This document shows positions 9,599 through 20,268 of a stretch of 64,000 nucleotides of DNA, piece after piece (the stretch's first letter is position 1; every line of letters begins with the position of its first letter). Below the pieces are notes generated by a model. The model did no database searches. It was not told the origin of the DNA and saw only the letters and a program-made list of their open reading frames with translations. Origin of the DNA: Magicicada septendecula. Lineage: Eukaryota > Arthropoda > Insecta > Hemiptera > Cicadidae. The stretch is taken from assembly GCA_034769895.1 (NCBI GenBank), contig CM068373.1:437205080-437269079 (forward strand). Direction: 5' to 3'. The position numbers and the translations under genes were made by a program.

Positions 9599-9760
9599 CG
9601 TGGCAGAAATGTCCATAAACGTAGAATTAGGTACCGTAGTGTGCGCGTGTGTCCTAACCTTGACTACGTCACTGTCGCGGTAGAAATACTCATAAACGTA
9701 GTCCTGGTAGTTCGAGACGGGTCACTGGCACGGTAGATATACCTGTAAACTCGCCAAGAA
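9599..9760. repeat. Degenerate short repeats downstream of the Polinton genes
   Basis: Three related segments: GGCAGAAATGTCCATAAACG at 9604, GGTAGAAATACTCATAAACG at about 9680, and GGTAGATATACCTGTAAAC at about 9733. Spacing is irregular (about 77 and 53 bp). They lie just past the last gene, where a Polinton terminal inverted repeat would be expected. Confidence 0.5.
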
Positions 9761-9972
9761 CCAGTATGGGTGTGAAAATTACTCATTACGGTACAGCAAA
9801 TGTGAATACGCATCATGTATGAACAACATATTCACCCGATTAAAAAAATAAAAAAAATAAATAAAAAAAGTAAATAAAAAAATATGTACTGCTTTTACAC
9901 ATTGGCTTAGCATTGTATAGTGTATCTTTATTATTATCTACCACTGTACTAGTCAATAGTACAGCGATAGAT

Positions 9973-10083
9973 AACGTGGAGTAGGCCTGCTTTACGAATC
10001 TGTAAAGTTGGGGAAACCACGTTAAAAAAAAGCGTAGCAGGCTCTCATTCGCCTCCCTCAGGCTGCTAGGAAGAGGATGAGAG
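9973..10083. other. Cluster of stem-loops
   Basis: Two adjacent hairpins. First: AACGTGG (9973-9979) pairs with CCACGTT (10017-10023) and encloses an inner stem CTTTAC (9990-9995) with GTAAAG (10002-10007). Second: CTCTCAT (10042-10048) pairs with ATGAGAG (10077-10083) around an inner CCTC/GAGG stem. Either a structured RNA or a terminal DNA structure; no family recognised. Confidence 0.5.
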
Positions 10084-10110
10084 GTAAAAAAAATAAAAGT
10101 ATAACGAAAT

Positions 10111-10136
10111 GTTTATTTATTTAATAATAAATAAAC
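10111..10136. repeat. AT-rich palindrome
   Basis: GTTTATTTATT and AATAAATAAAC are perfect 11-base inverted arms separated by TAAT. It carries AATAAA on both strands, so it could act as a two-way poly(A) signal. Confidence 0.45.
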
Positions 10137-10256
10137 TTATATTGTGCTTTTATGATTTTACATATAGGACGACAGTAGATATCACTCGTCCACCTCATGG
10201 TTACAAGTAAGAGACGAGAAGTATAAGTACAGAAATAATTACAGTTAAGCGATAAC

Positions 10257-10328
10257 GGCCTCTTGGTGTAGTGGATGCACGCCGGTTTGGTGTACCGGAG
10301 GTCCCGGGTTCAAATCCCGGAGGGGCCA
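10257..10328 (+). tRNA. tRNA-Thr-like gene, anticodon GGT
   Basis: Perfect cloverleaf. Acceptor GGCCTCT (10257-10263) pairs with AGGGGCC (10321-10327), discriminator A at 10328. D-stem GTGT/GCAC with GG in the loop. Anticodon stem CCGGT/ACCGG (10282-10286/10294-10298) around loop TTGGTGT, so positions 34-36 read GGT (10289-10291). T-stem CCGGG/CCCGG with loop TTCAAAT. No intron. A T5 run (about 10336-10340) follows as Pol III terminator. Anticodon GGT would read ACC/ACU Thr codons; eukaryotes normally use AGT for this box, so this is either a variant tRNA that changed its anticodon or a tRNA-like sequence carried by a mobile element. Confidence 0.88.
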
Positions 10329-10409
10329 TAATTTATTTTTATGTAAAAATTAATATCCAATGACATACCATTGTTACAGTCGAACACATGCGTCATGTGG
10401 TCGTACATT

Positions 10410-11060
10410 TCGGTGTTAAAATTTCGGACACCAAAAATTTCGGGTAACCCCATCCGTTGATTTAAACATTTCGGGTACTAAATTTCAGACACCAAAAATT
10501 TCGGGTACCCCCATCCGTTGTTTTAATCATTTTGGGTGTCAAATTTCAGACATCACGCCCTCTACGTCATCGTCGTCGAACCAGCTATCATATCCACCCA
10601 GCCTCCTGTTTCGTCATAACCAGTGTTTTATACATGCGTCATGTGGGCGTACCCACAAATTTCGGATACCCCCATCCGTTGTTTTAATCATTTAGGGTAT
10701 TAAAATTCTGACATTAAAAATTTCGAGAGAACGATTATTTTGTTACATCAAAATAAACCAGAACGCGGAAGTGTTTTAACATTCGGACACCAGCTGCCAG
10801 GGCCTCTGTGTGATGTCATGAACTGGAACCCGGTTAGGGCGTACCCACAAATTTCGGGTACCCCCGTCCGTTGATTTAAACATTTCGGGTAACGGTACCC
10901 GATGCCCCCAAAATTTCGCGTAACGGTACCCGATGACATCGCCTCTGTGCGTCCGGGCCCTCGGCAACCGCCGAATTCCGGGTACCCCCATCCGCTACAC
11001 ATTGTTTTCGGCTACCAAATTTTGGACATGCAGAAACCACGGCCTCCGTGACGTCTTGAA
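10410..11060. repeat. Degenerate tandem array, ATTTCGGGTACCCCCATCCG family
   Basis: Repeated block built around ATTTCGGGTACCCCCATCCG, then TTG(A/T)TTTAA(A/T)CATTT, and a following AAATTTCAGACACC part. Recognisable starts near 10434, 10496, 10657, 10849 and 10978. Two copies are about 62 bp apart; others are spaced by unrelated filler. Confidence 0.7.
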
Positions 11061-11240
11061 ACAGGTTTTAGCCATGCGGACGCCAGCGACTAGGGCCTCT
11101 GTGTGACGTCATGAACTGGAACACGGAACTGTTTCAGTCACACATACACACACAAAACAGTGACGTCACATGGACAGCTCGGACACCAGCTGCCAGTGCC
11201 TCTATGACGTCATGAACTGGAACCCGGTAGTGTTTTCGTT
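10783..11240. repeat. Second repeat family with CRE-like octamers
   Basis: Three copies of CGGACACCAGCTGCCAG...GCCTCT...GACGTCATGAACTGGAAC, starting near 10783, 11079 and 11179. Perfect TGACGTCA octamers occur at 11104-11111, 11161-11168 and 11205-11212. Confidence 0.6.
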
Positions 11241-11309
11241 CGCAACCCGGAAGTGTTCTCGTACATATACTTTCCCTCTACTAACTCTCGTCCTCCAAAC
11301 ACAATTGTG

Positions 11310-12075
11310 AAGTCTCTGCTTCACCATCACAGGAAAATTTTACCCTCTGCACCCCCTCTACATTTAGACGATCTCTCCATTTTTTTCTCCAAATCCTCAA
11401 TACTTATTACTACTCCATTACTAACGCCAACTAACTTTCTACTCTTAATATCACTAATATTATTCACTGTTTAACCACATTACTCACCTTGTTTACTGTC
11501 ACTTGTTTTACGCTTAAATTACCACCATTATCATTTATATTTCCGTTATTTTCACTTACCTTTTTGTTTGTGCCCTCATTATATTTAATATTCCTCTCCA
11601 GCTTATCTAACTGTTGTATCAATTTAGTATACATTTCGTTTAATTTATCATCGATATTCTTTTGTGATTTGGTCACTTTGTCATTTATTTCATTAATATT
11701 AATATTTTGTTGTTTCATTTCCTCCTTAATTTCGTTAAATTTAACATTCTGTTCATCTAATTTTACGTTAATATCCCCCTTTATTTCGTTAATATTGCCC
11801 CTTAGTTCATTAGACATTTTACTCTGTTGCTCTAAAAGCAACTGCATCATATTCATCATATCATTATTGTCAAATTGTTTATTTTGATTAATTGAGGTTG
11901 GGGTTAACTGAATCCCAGAGTCATCTATAACAGCTGACTCGTTTAATTCTCTGTTTTGAACTACGATTGGAGTCGAATGAACCTCCAACCCGCTCATGAC
12001 CGTTGATTCGGTCAGTGCTTGGATTTCTGATTCATTAACGCCAGTTACATTTATTTGATTCTCTGTATTCTCCAT
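11310..12075 (-). pseudogene. gag: Gypsy-type Gag N-terminal region, truncated
   Basis: Minus-strand frame from ATG 12073-12075 to TGA 11464-11466 (203 codons). It is Asn/Glu/Lys-rich with a long coiled coil (NEIKGDINVKLDEQ to KLERNIKYNEG), the usual look of the N-terminal half of a Ty3/Gypsy Gag. Conserved-looking sequence continues in another frame (KSRKLVGVSNGVVISIEDLE) to about 11310. There is no capsid core or zinc knuckle, because the element ends at the repeat array near 11260. A primer-binding site lies 170-240 bp upstream on the same strand, supporting the call. Confidence 0.65.
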
Positions 12076-12246
12076 GTTTTATATTATTATGGCTTACACA
12101 TACAATTATACACACTTTGACTTCAACTTATAGTTTTACTTTACTCCTTTCTAACCTACAAAACCGCCCTCACTCCCAAATAACCCTTCTCTGCAACTTA
12201 TATATTAGGTCTAATTTGTATGATTATAATAAATCATGCAAATCAT

Positions 12247-12331
12247 CCCTGAATTCGGGCGCCACTGAGACTTTACGTCTTTTTCTTAATAATAAATTCG
12301 AGTCCCTGTTCGGGGGCCACTGAGACTTTAC
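12247..12331 (-). other. Retroelement primer-binding site and LTR end, present twice
   Basis: On the minus strand, TGGCCCCCGAACAGGGAC (12303-12320 region) differs by one base from the tRNA-Lys primer-binding site TGGCGCCCGAACAGGGAC and is preceded by GTAAAGTCTCA, a plausible LTR 3' end. A second copy of the LTR-end/PBS junction, GTAAAGTCTCA then GTGGCGCCCGAA, lies 55 bp away (12247-12276). Confidence 0.7.
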
Positions 12332-12335
12332 AAAT

Positions 12336-15300
12336 TTATTGTAAATAATAAAATATTATTAAATTTTTAAAACTTCACTTTTCTTACGTTTGGGTTTTAA
12401 TCCAGGATCGTATAGACGAAAACAGTTGCAGAGGGATTATTTGGGTTGAGTTGCGAAATGATATTAACACAGTTTATGCTGACTAAAACAAATTATTTTT
12501 CTTTTATTTAATGAAATTATGTTATTTCCTACACCTATATAACAAAGGCTCAGCTTCCCCTCATTTCTTATCAACTAATACATCGATTATAAGTTTTTAG
12601 TTTTTCTTTTGTTAAATGGAAAAGACGTACAAAGTTATCGGTATACAAAATGAGGATAAAACAATTCTTACGATTAATATTTTTACATGGCTATAACAAG
12701 GTGTTTAATATGCTTAATGACCCAGTACTTTGTTTCACTCACTCTTTCACCCTTTTTACATTTTTATATTTAACCCCCGTTATTAGAGTTCTTTATCTGT
12801 ATTTATTTCATATGTTTATAAAATTTATTTAGTAGTTTATGAATGGTACTTAACCAATCCACGGCTAAGTGGATAATAACTTACGTGTTATTCGCTGTTT
12901 CACTGATCACTCCGAACTGTTGCTTCAAACGTTTATAAGTTTTTCACTGTAGCGGTACAATCAGTATTTGGTAGTTTACTACTATTTTAGATTACATTTT
13001 TATAACAGTATGTCGGCCGACGTTAATAAAGCTTTTTATTGTGACTTGTCTTCATTTTGTGACCGCGCGGTCGAAAAATATGAGTTGACTGACGCAACTC
13101 ACTCGCTCGCACAGATTAATAGTTACTAGAACCGCGCGCTCCAGAATTGCCCCGCGCGAGGCTCTGCTGTCTACTTGGCTGGTTCAACAATGACTACTGA
13201 CTACTGTGACTTCCTGATGCAAACTGGGGTGTGTCAATTAAGTGTGTTTCTGTAATTTACAGAGAGACTGAGTTGCCAGCGGTTCCGTAATACGTCTAGC
13301 CGGGCTGTCTAGACATAAACAATTTTCAATAACATTGTGTGCAGCTTTGTGAAAGCAGGGTTCCCAAAAGGTTGAACACTGTATGAATTGATATTTCTTA
13401 AAATTCTTTATGCCCCTAATTCCGTACCGTTACAACAGGTCAAGATTTCTTTTTTCTTTTTTTGAAGATACGCTCTTTTCTGTTCCTTTAGTTGTACTTA
13501 TTTCGTTTAAAGTTCTTCTAATATGACTCCGTCATTCGAAATATTTATAACGAGTGTATCTTCATTCTTCCTTTTCTCAGGGATCCTATTGTTAAGTGTT
13601 CTACAAACAAGGTGAATATATTTGCACATATTGTTTCGTATGGCAACTGTCCATACACGAACACACAAACTCATGAAAGCAAGAGTTACAGTGTATGCAC
13701 TGTAAATGACATGATGTGCAGTGTTTAATACGTTTAACAAATATAATATGGTACAGATTATTTTATCCAGACGTTTAATCCGTTTTCCTTTTAGATAACA
13801 ATATTTTATTATTTTATTAAAATGTTCTATTGACATGTTTGTGTTTGTGCCTAAATGAATCCGATAACAGTAGGCTCATGATCTGTATTGTTTCTTATTA
13901 ATATATTGTTTTATAAAATATTCATAAAATGAATGTGTTTCTTCATCATTAAACAGTCTTCTTAAAACTTCATGGAGCATTTATAACAAATTAGTGTTCC
14001 TAGTCAGTAGTGATATATTTATAATCAGTGGACAACAAAATCCAGGAAATCAAATTACATTAAGGTACTACATGAAAATTGAAATTTTTATTATTAAATA
14101 GAATCATATAATAAATGTTAAAATATGATTACGTGAAGGTAATATTTATTATTAAGAAAAATCGTTACAAGAAAAATCGTTGTATGTGCCAACCAACTAA
14201 ATTTCTTATAAAACCGCCAACTAAATTTCTTACAAAACCGCCAATATCTCGAAAACGTAAAGCCGATTTTATTGAGGCAAAACCAAAATAAAATTTGGAA
14301 TTTTCTATAATTTTCACTCACTGACACCATACAGCTATCTCTCATAAAACAAAAGTTTGACGCATGCCGAAAATTTCACTACATGAAAATTAAAAAAGAA
14401 ACTTCATTACGTGGGACTGTCTGAAGACTCTGTTTTTGAAAATTGTTAAACTGTCAGTTAAAATTTATGCCTAAAACCATCTTCGAACTTCAAGAAACAC
14501 GGTGGTGAAAGAATTTTAAAAATCAGATCAGCTGTTACTGAACTTATGTCGGGCAATGAAACACATTCGCATTCTCTCGTGCTCTCCGCCCCACCATATA
14601 TATTCGTACTCTGTGCTCCGCCCCACCATGCGGCTCGGTTATCGCCCCACGTGCCGCCAGATTTCAGACTCTAACACGACGCTATGGCTCATACACAGAC
14701 TCAAGTAACATGACGGCGTGTGCATAACAGGCTCACAGCTGTCTTACCTCCTTCTTTTTGTGTAGCGCTCTGCCTTACCTCTTTCATAACCTGTATAAGT
14801 TTCTTTCTTTTAGTTTTTTCTACACACTACACCCATTCTTAACCTGTAATATTTTTACATTGGATAACACCTAGAGATGGCACAGTAAACTAAATTTCCA
14901 AATTTTTTAACTTTCCCCCTTCTTCCCCTGGACCCTTCATATTCATTAGTTTTACTGCAATTTCTTTTACTTAATTTTACAAATTATTTTACTTTGTTTA
15001 CACTTTTATTGTTTACTTTGAGTAGATTTCATTTGCTATTTGTATAACCATTGCATACACACGCATTCTGTGCTCAACTGTTTGTGAGTTATGACTGTTT
15101 TAATAACAAAATAAATAAACACTAGATTCTTAGGTTTTTGCTAGAAATTTTCTGAAAACAAATAAATGAATTTGACCTTAGAAAGCAAATGCACAAACAG
15201 ACTTATACACAACTTTATATATTTACTTTTTGTAAATTGCAAATTATATATTTACTTTTCATATTTATGAACATTATTTTTGCTCTAGTAATAAATATAA

Positions 15301-15380
15301 ATATAATTTTATATTATTATTTATATATTTACTTTGTATATATATATATAAATTCATAAATTACTTTTACATATATATTG
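12336..15380. other. AT-rich stretch without recognisable genes
   Basis: No frame here looks coding. The first kilobase may be the LTR of the minus-strand Gypsy element (AATAAA-type signals around 13030 on both strands), but its far boundary was not found. At 14187-14236 a 24-bp unit (CAACTAAATTTCTTATAAAA CCGC type) is tandemly doubled. 15280-15370 is a TA-rich low-complexity run. Confidence 0.4.
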
Positions 15381-15469
15381 CAGATGAGAACCCAGATTTT
15401 GTGCCAGACGGAGATGAAAATGGAAACATAACTACAAGGCTGCCCATATAACAAAAAGCAGTGCCCAAG

Positions 15470-15913
15470 AAAATGCTTCTGCTGTTTGGTCTGATGTTGA
15501 CATCCAACCACAGTTACCAGTTTTTGAAGAAGTAAAGTGCTTCTTCCATTCCATGCTACCAGCAGTGAACTCTGTTGTTTTAGTGTTTTGTGATTCTGAT
15601 ATTATAAAAACAGAAACCAATAGGTATACTGGAACAATAATTACAAAGTTAAGTAGGCAAAATAAATTAATAGAGCTCTCAGTGTGGGCTTTATGTGGTA
15701 GGCCTAATGTCATGTTACATAAAATGTGCAATATTTTTGCAATAATTTTCATATGTGCTTGTTGTTAAGACCAACAATAACTGACTACTGGAGTACAGAT
15801 GTTATGTTAGGCTACTCTTTTGCAGGAAAGATAATGAAAAGAAAGATTTTATCATAACTGATGCTTCCACTGGTTATATGCTAAACTATGAAATGTATAC
15901 AGGAGTTTGAGAC
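15470..15913 (+). pseudogene. piggyBac-like transposase fragment
   Basis: Pieces in more than one frame: WSDVDIQPQLPVFEEVKCFF then ETNRY (near 15500-15625), which resembles the piggyBac N-terminal block ending in ETNxYA; LRPTITDYWSTDVMLGYSF (near 15765-15822), matching the DYWS block; and FIITDASTGYMLNYEMYTGV (near 15850-15909), matching the DxxTGY...YTG block. About 440 bp, internally deleted, and cut at its 3' side by the LTR beginning at 15914. Confidence 0.75.
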
Positions 15914-16565
15914 TGTAATAAGGCGCAAAGTTACATTATTTAAATTATTATAATTTCGGTATTAGATTTCTTTCTTTCTTTTATCATGAGTGTGAGAAAT
16001 TATTTAAATTTGTCTCACTGTGGTCATATGTCAGTTGTTAATAAAAACCCCGAAAACCATAATTTCCTATATTCCCAAGCCCATACAGGGGGAAAGGACC
16101 CTTTTAACCTTTTCACACGTCACATCGCCTTGAGTGATTGGTTGTCCGATGCTCCAGGAGGCCCAATCCGAACCCTGTGACCCGGCCGTGATCCCAGAGT
16201 AACCAAAGTCTATAAAAACTGACAACAGTGAGATCGCGCTCTTATTGTTCTTATTCGGCTTATTCTGATATAGTTTGCTAGAGAAGTCCTTTAACATTGG
16301 GGAGCGGGTCGGGTGTGTACCGCATGCGTCTTAGATATATGTTCTCCATCACTCCTCATAACTACTGTGTGGTGTGCTGCGTGTTGTAAGTAAATTCTAA
16401 AAACTGTGTTCAAAAGTGTTTCATGAGTATGATCTAAACATCAATTTTGCTAAATGTTAAATAAAGAAATTTTTATTGTAAAGCTGGACTCTGTAACCAA
16501 TCATTTCACACAACCTACTCACGTTGCTTAATAATTTGTTGTTGATTCACTGCTCGGTCACGACA
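15914..16565 (+). mobile_element. LTR, Gypsy-type, copy A
   Basis: 652 bp beginning TGTAATAAGG and ending GGTCACGACA, so TG...CA. It is highly similar over its whole length to 37903-38577. It contains AATAAAGAAA (near 16460), a likely poly(A) signal. The base composition and the leader that follows indicate that this is a 5' LTR on the + strand. Confidence 0.88.
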
Positions 16566-16690
16566 AATTGGTGGCAGCTGTGGTGGGATAGGTTGCAAAA
16601 GACCTACAAAAAGGTGTGAAGTGATTGGGTGGAGATTGTTTAACGACTGTTTACTGAATAGATTAGTAGGGGGCTTATGGGGGTTCTAAC
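16566..16690 (+). other. Leader and primer-binding-site region after LTR copy A
   Basis: AATTGGTGGCAGCTGTGGTG follows the LTR directly, a typical Gypsy leader start. Only about 120 bp of internal sequence remain before the CpG-rich repeat block begins; gag, protease and RT are absent here. Confidence 0.6.
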
Positions 16691-17800
16691 GCACTATCTT
16701 GCCCATGTTAATACGCCCCGCCCTCGCCACGCCCACTTGTGGTGGTGGGGGTAGGTTGGTGGTTCCTTGGTCGGCGTCCATGTTGGAAAATTGCGACGTT
16801 GTCGGGTTGTGCGGTGTGTGCTGGGTAAGCGTCGGCATAGCTTGGCCTCGGCGGCGGCCATGTTGGAAAAGCGTCGTCTGTGGCTCTGTCGATGTGTGCT
16901 GGTTAAGCGTCGTCATGACCGTGGCCAGGCCTCAGCTTGGCCGCGGCTCGGCCGTAGATTGGTCGGCGGCCATGTTGGAAAAGCGTCGACTTTGAAAATC
17001 ACTTCACAAGTGTTGTTCATCTCCCTTGAGGTTAAAAATAAATATATTGGGAAAGCGTCGACTGCAAGTGATTTGAACGTGGCTTGGCCGCGGCTCGGTC
17101 GTAGATTGTTCGACGTCGACCGCACGTGTATAGATTTGTAATGTCTTGTGTCGTTCATCTCCGAAGCGCTGCGTTCGGTTAAGCGTCGGCTATGTTGCCT
17201 TGCGTGTATAGATTTGTAATGTCTTGTGTGTATAATTGAACATCACTTCATTTGGAAAAAATTGTGTAACACACATCATGCATGGAAAAGGATATTTGAA
17301 AATAAACAGTTAAGCAATGAAAAAAAATGTACATGTATAGTCGTTAGCCATGTTGGCGCCAACTTGTAAACGTCGGCCGGTGTCCAAAAAAAGTGTACGG
17401 GTTTAGATTTGGACGTCGCCAGGCCACCGCCCGACCGCGGTCCGGCCATAGATTGGTCGACGTATGGTTCGAATGTAGTCTATGTGTCTGTGGTAAGTAT
17501 ATATTGTAAAAAAAGGATCGCTGCGTTCTTCGAAACTCTCGATGACTTGGTCTCTCTCGACGCTAAAAAAAAAAAAAAATGGGTAGTGTGTTCAGCATCG
17601 CTGCGTCCATCTTCCGTGTCAACTTGTGCATGTGTGAACGTCGCCCAGCGGCCGATTGGTCGGTGTCCAAAAAAAGTGTACGGGTTTAGATTTGAACGCC
17701 GCCAGACCGCCGCCCGCCCGTAGATTTGTCGGCGTATGGTTCGAATGTATGTGTCTGTGGAGGTAAATTTGATTATTGTTGGTCATGTATAATGAGAACA
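16691..17800. repeat. CpG-rich degenerate repeats (left edge of block)
   Basis: Recurring pieces: CATGTTGGAAAA(G)CGTCG at 16780, 16860 and 16970; GCTTGGCCGCGGCTCGG twice (16938, 17082); GTGTACGGGTTTAGATTT at 17392 and 17677 within a direct repeat of about 285 bp period (17362-17505 and 17640-17790). The same family reappears at 26940-27330. Confidence 0.7.
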
Positions 17801-18850
17801 TATGTGTCGGTGGTAAATATATTTGAAATTTGGTGGCGAAGAGGCTGTGTGACTTGATTTGTTGGGCAATGTAGTAATTGGTTGTGTATGATTGGTGGGG
17901 GTAAAATTAAATTTTGGCGGCGAAGAGACTGAGTGAGGTGTATTGGTGGGCATTGTTGCCAACTTGTACATAATGTCTCGTATGCTGTGGAAGGTGTGTG
18001 TATATACCACATAATTGTACATAATATCCAGTATGTAGTGGAAGGCAATTAACAAATATATGTTCGTACCCTCGCTCGTGTATGCAGCGTATAATTGAAA
18101 ATGACTTCACTTGCTAAAATTTGTATAAAAACACACAAATACCTACATCATGCATGGAAAATAATTATCATTTATATATTATTGTGTTGGGTATGTAATA
18201 TGTGTATGTTCATAGTTGAAAAATATTTCGTATAAAAATAATTGAAATGTGTGTTGAGGTAGAAAGGAATTTACAGTTGGACATTAGCTGTTCTTCAGCG
18301 GCATCTGGCGGTCGTTGTAAGATACTTTTGATGGAAATAACAACTTGTACATATTATCCTGTATGCTGTGGAAGACATGTAATAAATCTTTGTTCATTGG
18401 TTGTGTAAGATTGGTGGGGGGTAAATTTGAATTTTGATGACGAAGACGGTTATGTTTAATGACAATGTATGTGTCAGTGATGAGTATATATGGTGAAAAA
18501 AATGGTAGTGTGTTCTGCATTGGGCGGTTGTAGTAAAAAGGTGTAGTGTGTTCTTCTTCTTCTGCATCTAGCGGTCATCGTAAGATACTCTTGATGGAAA
18601 TGATGACTTGTACATATTGTCCTGGGAAGGCGTGTATGCAGCGTATAATTTAAAACTACTTCACTTGTAAAAATTGTGTAACACACTGAAGTTATGTTTA
18701 ATGGAATGTACGTATCTGTGGTAAGAATATATTGTGAAAAAAAGGTAGTGTTTTCTGCGTCTGGTGGTAGTTGTAAAAAGGTGTAGTGTCCTCTTCTTCT
18801 GCACCTGGTGGTCATTGGTTTAAAATAAATTTTTATTTTCTTTCACAAGT
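17800..18850. repeat. Dispersed/tandem repeats with TGTACATA-TCCTGTATGCTGTGGAAG motifs
   Basis: Segments with GTGTCTGTGGTAA...TATATTGT..AAAAAA occur near 17490, 17800, 18470 and 18715. Segments with GATACT(T/C)TTGATGGAAAT then CTTGTACATATT occur near 18320 and 18580. Short frames here, such as 18474-18815, follow the repeats and are not credible genes. Confidence 0.5.
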
Positions 18851-19234
18851 AGTGTATTACCATCATGTCATTATTTAAAAAAAAATTGATTTTTTTTTAA
18901 TTGTATGTAATAACACATGAACGGTCGGTCCGCAACTACCGTTCGAGCTTGTACATTAGCGTAACGTACTGTTTTTTAAAATATTGTTAATGTTTACACT
19001 AATGAAAAGGACTTTTGAAACTAAACACAATGAAATGTTAAGGTAATTACATATATTTTAATCAATGCTCGTTCGTTCCGATGGATGTACCGAGGCTGTT
19101 GAGGAGGGGGAACCAGACGATGCGCAGTAAGTGGTTATTAATAACCCTGTGAAACAGGTGCAAGCCGCTTTCACACGACATGATCAGCAGGTTAGTGGGG
19201 GGAGACGGCTAGTCGGCGACGGTTATTTTTAACG
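18851..19234. other. Non-coding spacer
   Basis: T- and A-rich with a GC island from 19070. I see no gene. Confidence 0.4.
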
Positions 19235-19475
19235 GTCTAGACAGGGTGATGCAATCGACTCCCATCGAGCGCAGAAGGGGGGAGGCGACCCGGTTATTTT
19301 TTTACACGTGTAGACAGGGTGATGTCATCGACTTCCGTCGAGCGTGTGGGAACGGAAGGAGGTGGGCGACTAGACGACGGCACTAATTTTTTATGCGTCT
19401 AGACAGGGTAATGTAATCGACTTCCGCCGAGCGCGGAAGGGGGGGTAGGCGACTGTTGTTATTTTTATGCAAACC
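19235..19475. repeat. Tandem repeat, three copies of about 72-89 bp, each with a small hairpin
   Basis: Units start GTCTAGACAGGGTGATG at 19236, 19308 and 19397. Each contains CGACTTCCGTCGAG (or CGACTCCCATCGAG, CGACTTCCGCCGAG), a small stem CGAC/GTCG, then a GGAAGGGGGG-type purine run and a GTTATTTTT end. Confidence 0.75.
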
Positions 19476-19939
19476 GACTGTTACAATCGACCAGATGTTT
19501 GCGCTGTCTCTATGAATCGAAATGATGTAAATAAAACAACATTGTATTCAATTAGTAATTTACCAGAAACTTACTACGACTCGCACCGATGAAACACTGA
19601 GCGAAGAATAGGGGGGATACCGCCCAATCGAAGACGCTTCCCCCTCCCACCATTCGGAAAGAGGGCTACGATAGAGAGGGTATTACGAAATTAAAGTACA
19701 CAAAATTTGTTATAAACGACTACATTTATTAATATAAAAAAACACATACATTAAAAATTGTGTGTACACACATAATATTCTAAAAAAGCAACATACTATT
19801 TACAGCAAAAAACAATAATATACACCGTGTGTTTAATTGTGTCTGTGCACTGTGTTGGACAGCGGAGTGTATACGTTGAGAGAATCGTGCAGTATCATGC
19901 AGTAGGCCGCGGTCTGAGCGGGGAAATTGGTCGTGGACT
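19476..19939. other. Non-coding spacer
   Basis: AT-rich with a purine-rich segment (19600-19670). No gene seen. Confidence 0.35.
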
Positions 19940-20268
19940 CAAATTACAATCTGACGTCAACCGGCGAAGACTTGAGTGACTCGTCCTGTCTTCTACAATC
20001 GAAGACGAATAGCGGTGCTTTCACTATGAACTCGGTCTGTGTTGAAGCACGTCGGGTTGAGTTCTACAGTAGTACGATTTTTGAAATCATGAATACACAT
20101 CGTACAGCAGAGCGTAATGTCCGTTATCGATATCCAGGTTTAGAACATTCCCTGGACAGGGCAGGTTTCTCACCAGGTGCTTCTGCGGCTGAGGCTGTGG
20201 CTGTTGGGGCTGCGGCTGTGGTTGCGACTGTTGCGGTTGTGATCGTGGCTGCAGTTGTATTTTACTGA
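19927..20268 (+). CDS. Possible small membrane protein, low support
   Basis: 113-codon frame ending in an Ala/Val stretch (AAVVATVAVVIVAAVVFY) that could be one membrane segment. A diverged copy lies at 20706-21033, with a frame break near 20830 but the same hydrophobic end and stop. The opposite strand also reads through as Gln/Pro repeats, because the DNA is a GCTGTGGCTG-type repeat, so coding status is doubtful. It sits just downstream of the polymerase gene on the other strand. Confidence 0.25.
   Translation: MVVDSNYNLTSTGEDLSDSSCLLQSKTNSGAFTMNSVCVEARRVEFYSSTIFEIMNTHRTAERNVRYRYPGLEHSLDRAGFSPGASAAEAVAVGAAAVVATVAVVIVAAVVFY

Noticed and set aside
10748-11002. Two overlapping minus-strand frames in the repeat array
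   Set aside because: Repeat-derived and without conserved features.
10410-11060. Possible CRISPR-like array
   Set aside because: Units are degenerate, spacers vary widely in length, and the context is a eukaryotic genome.
11489-11887. 132-codon hydrophobic frame opposite the Gag-like gene
   Set aside because: Antisense of an Asn/Lys-rich coiled-coil coding sequence; Leu/Ile/Ser runs are expected.
16686-17158. Several open frames on both strands in the CpG-rich array
   Set aside because: The frames repeat the same pieces (for example MLEKRRLW) because the DNA is a repeat; no conserved protein pattern.
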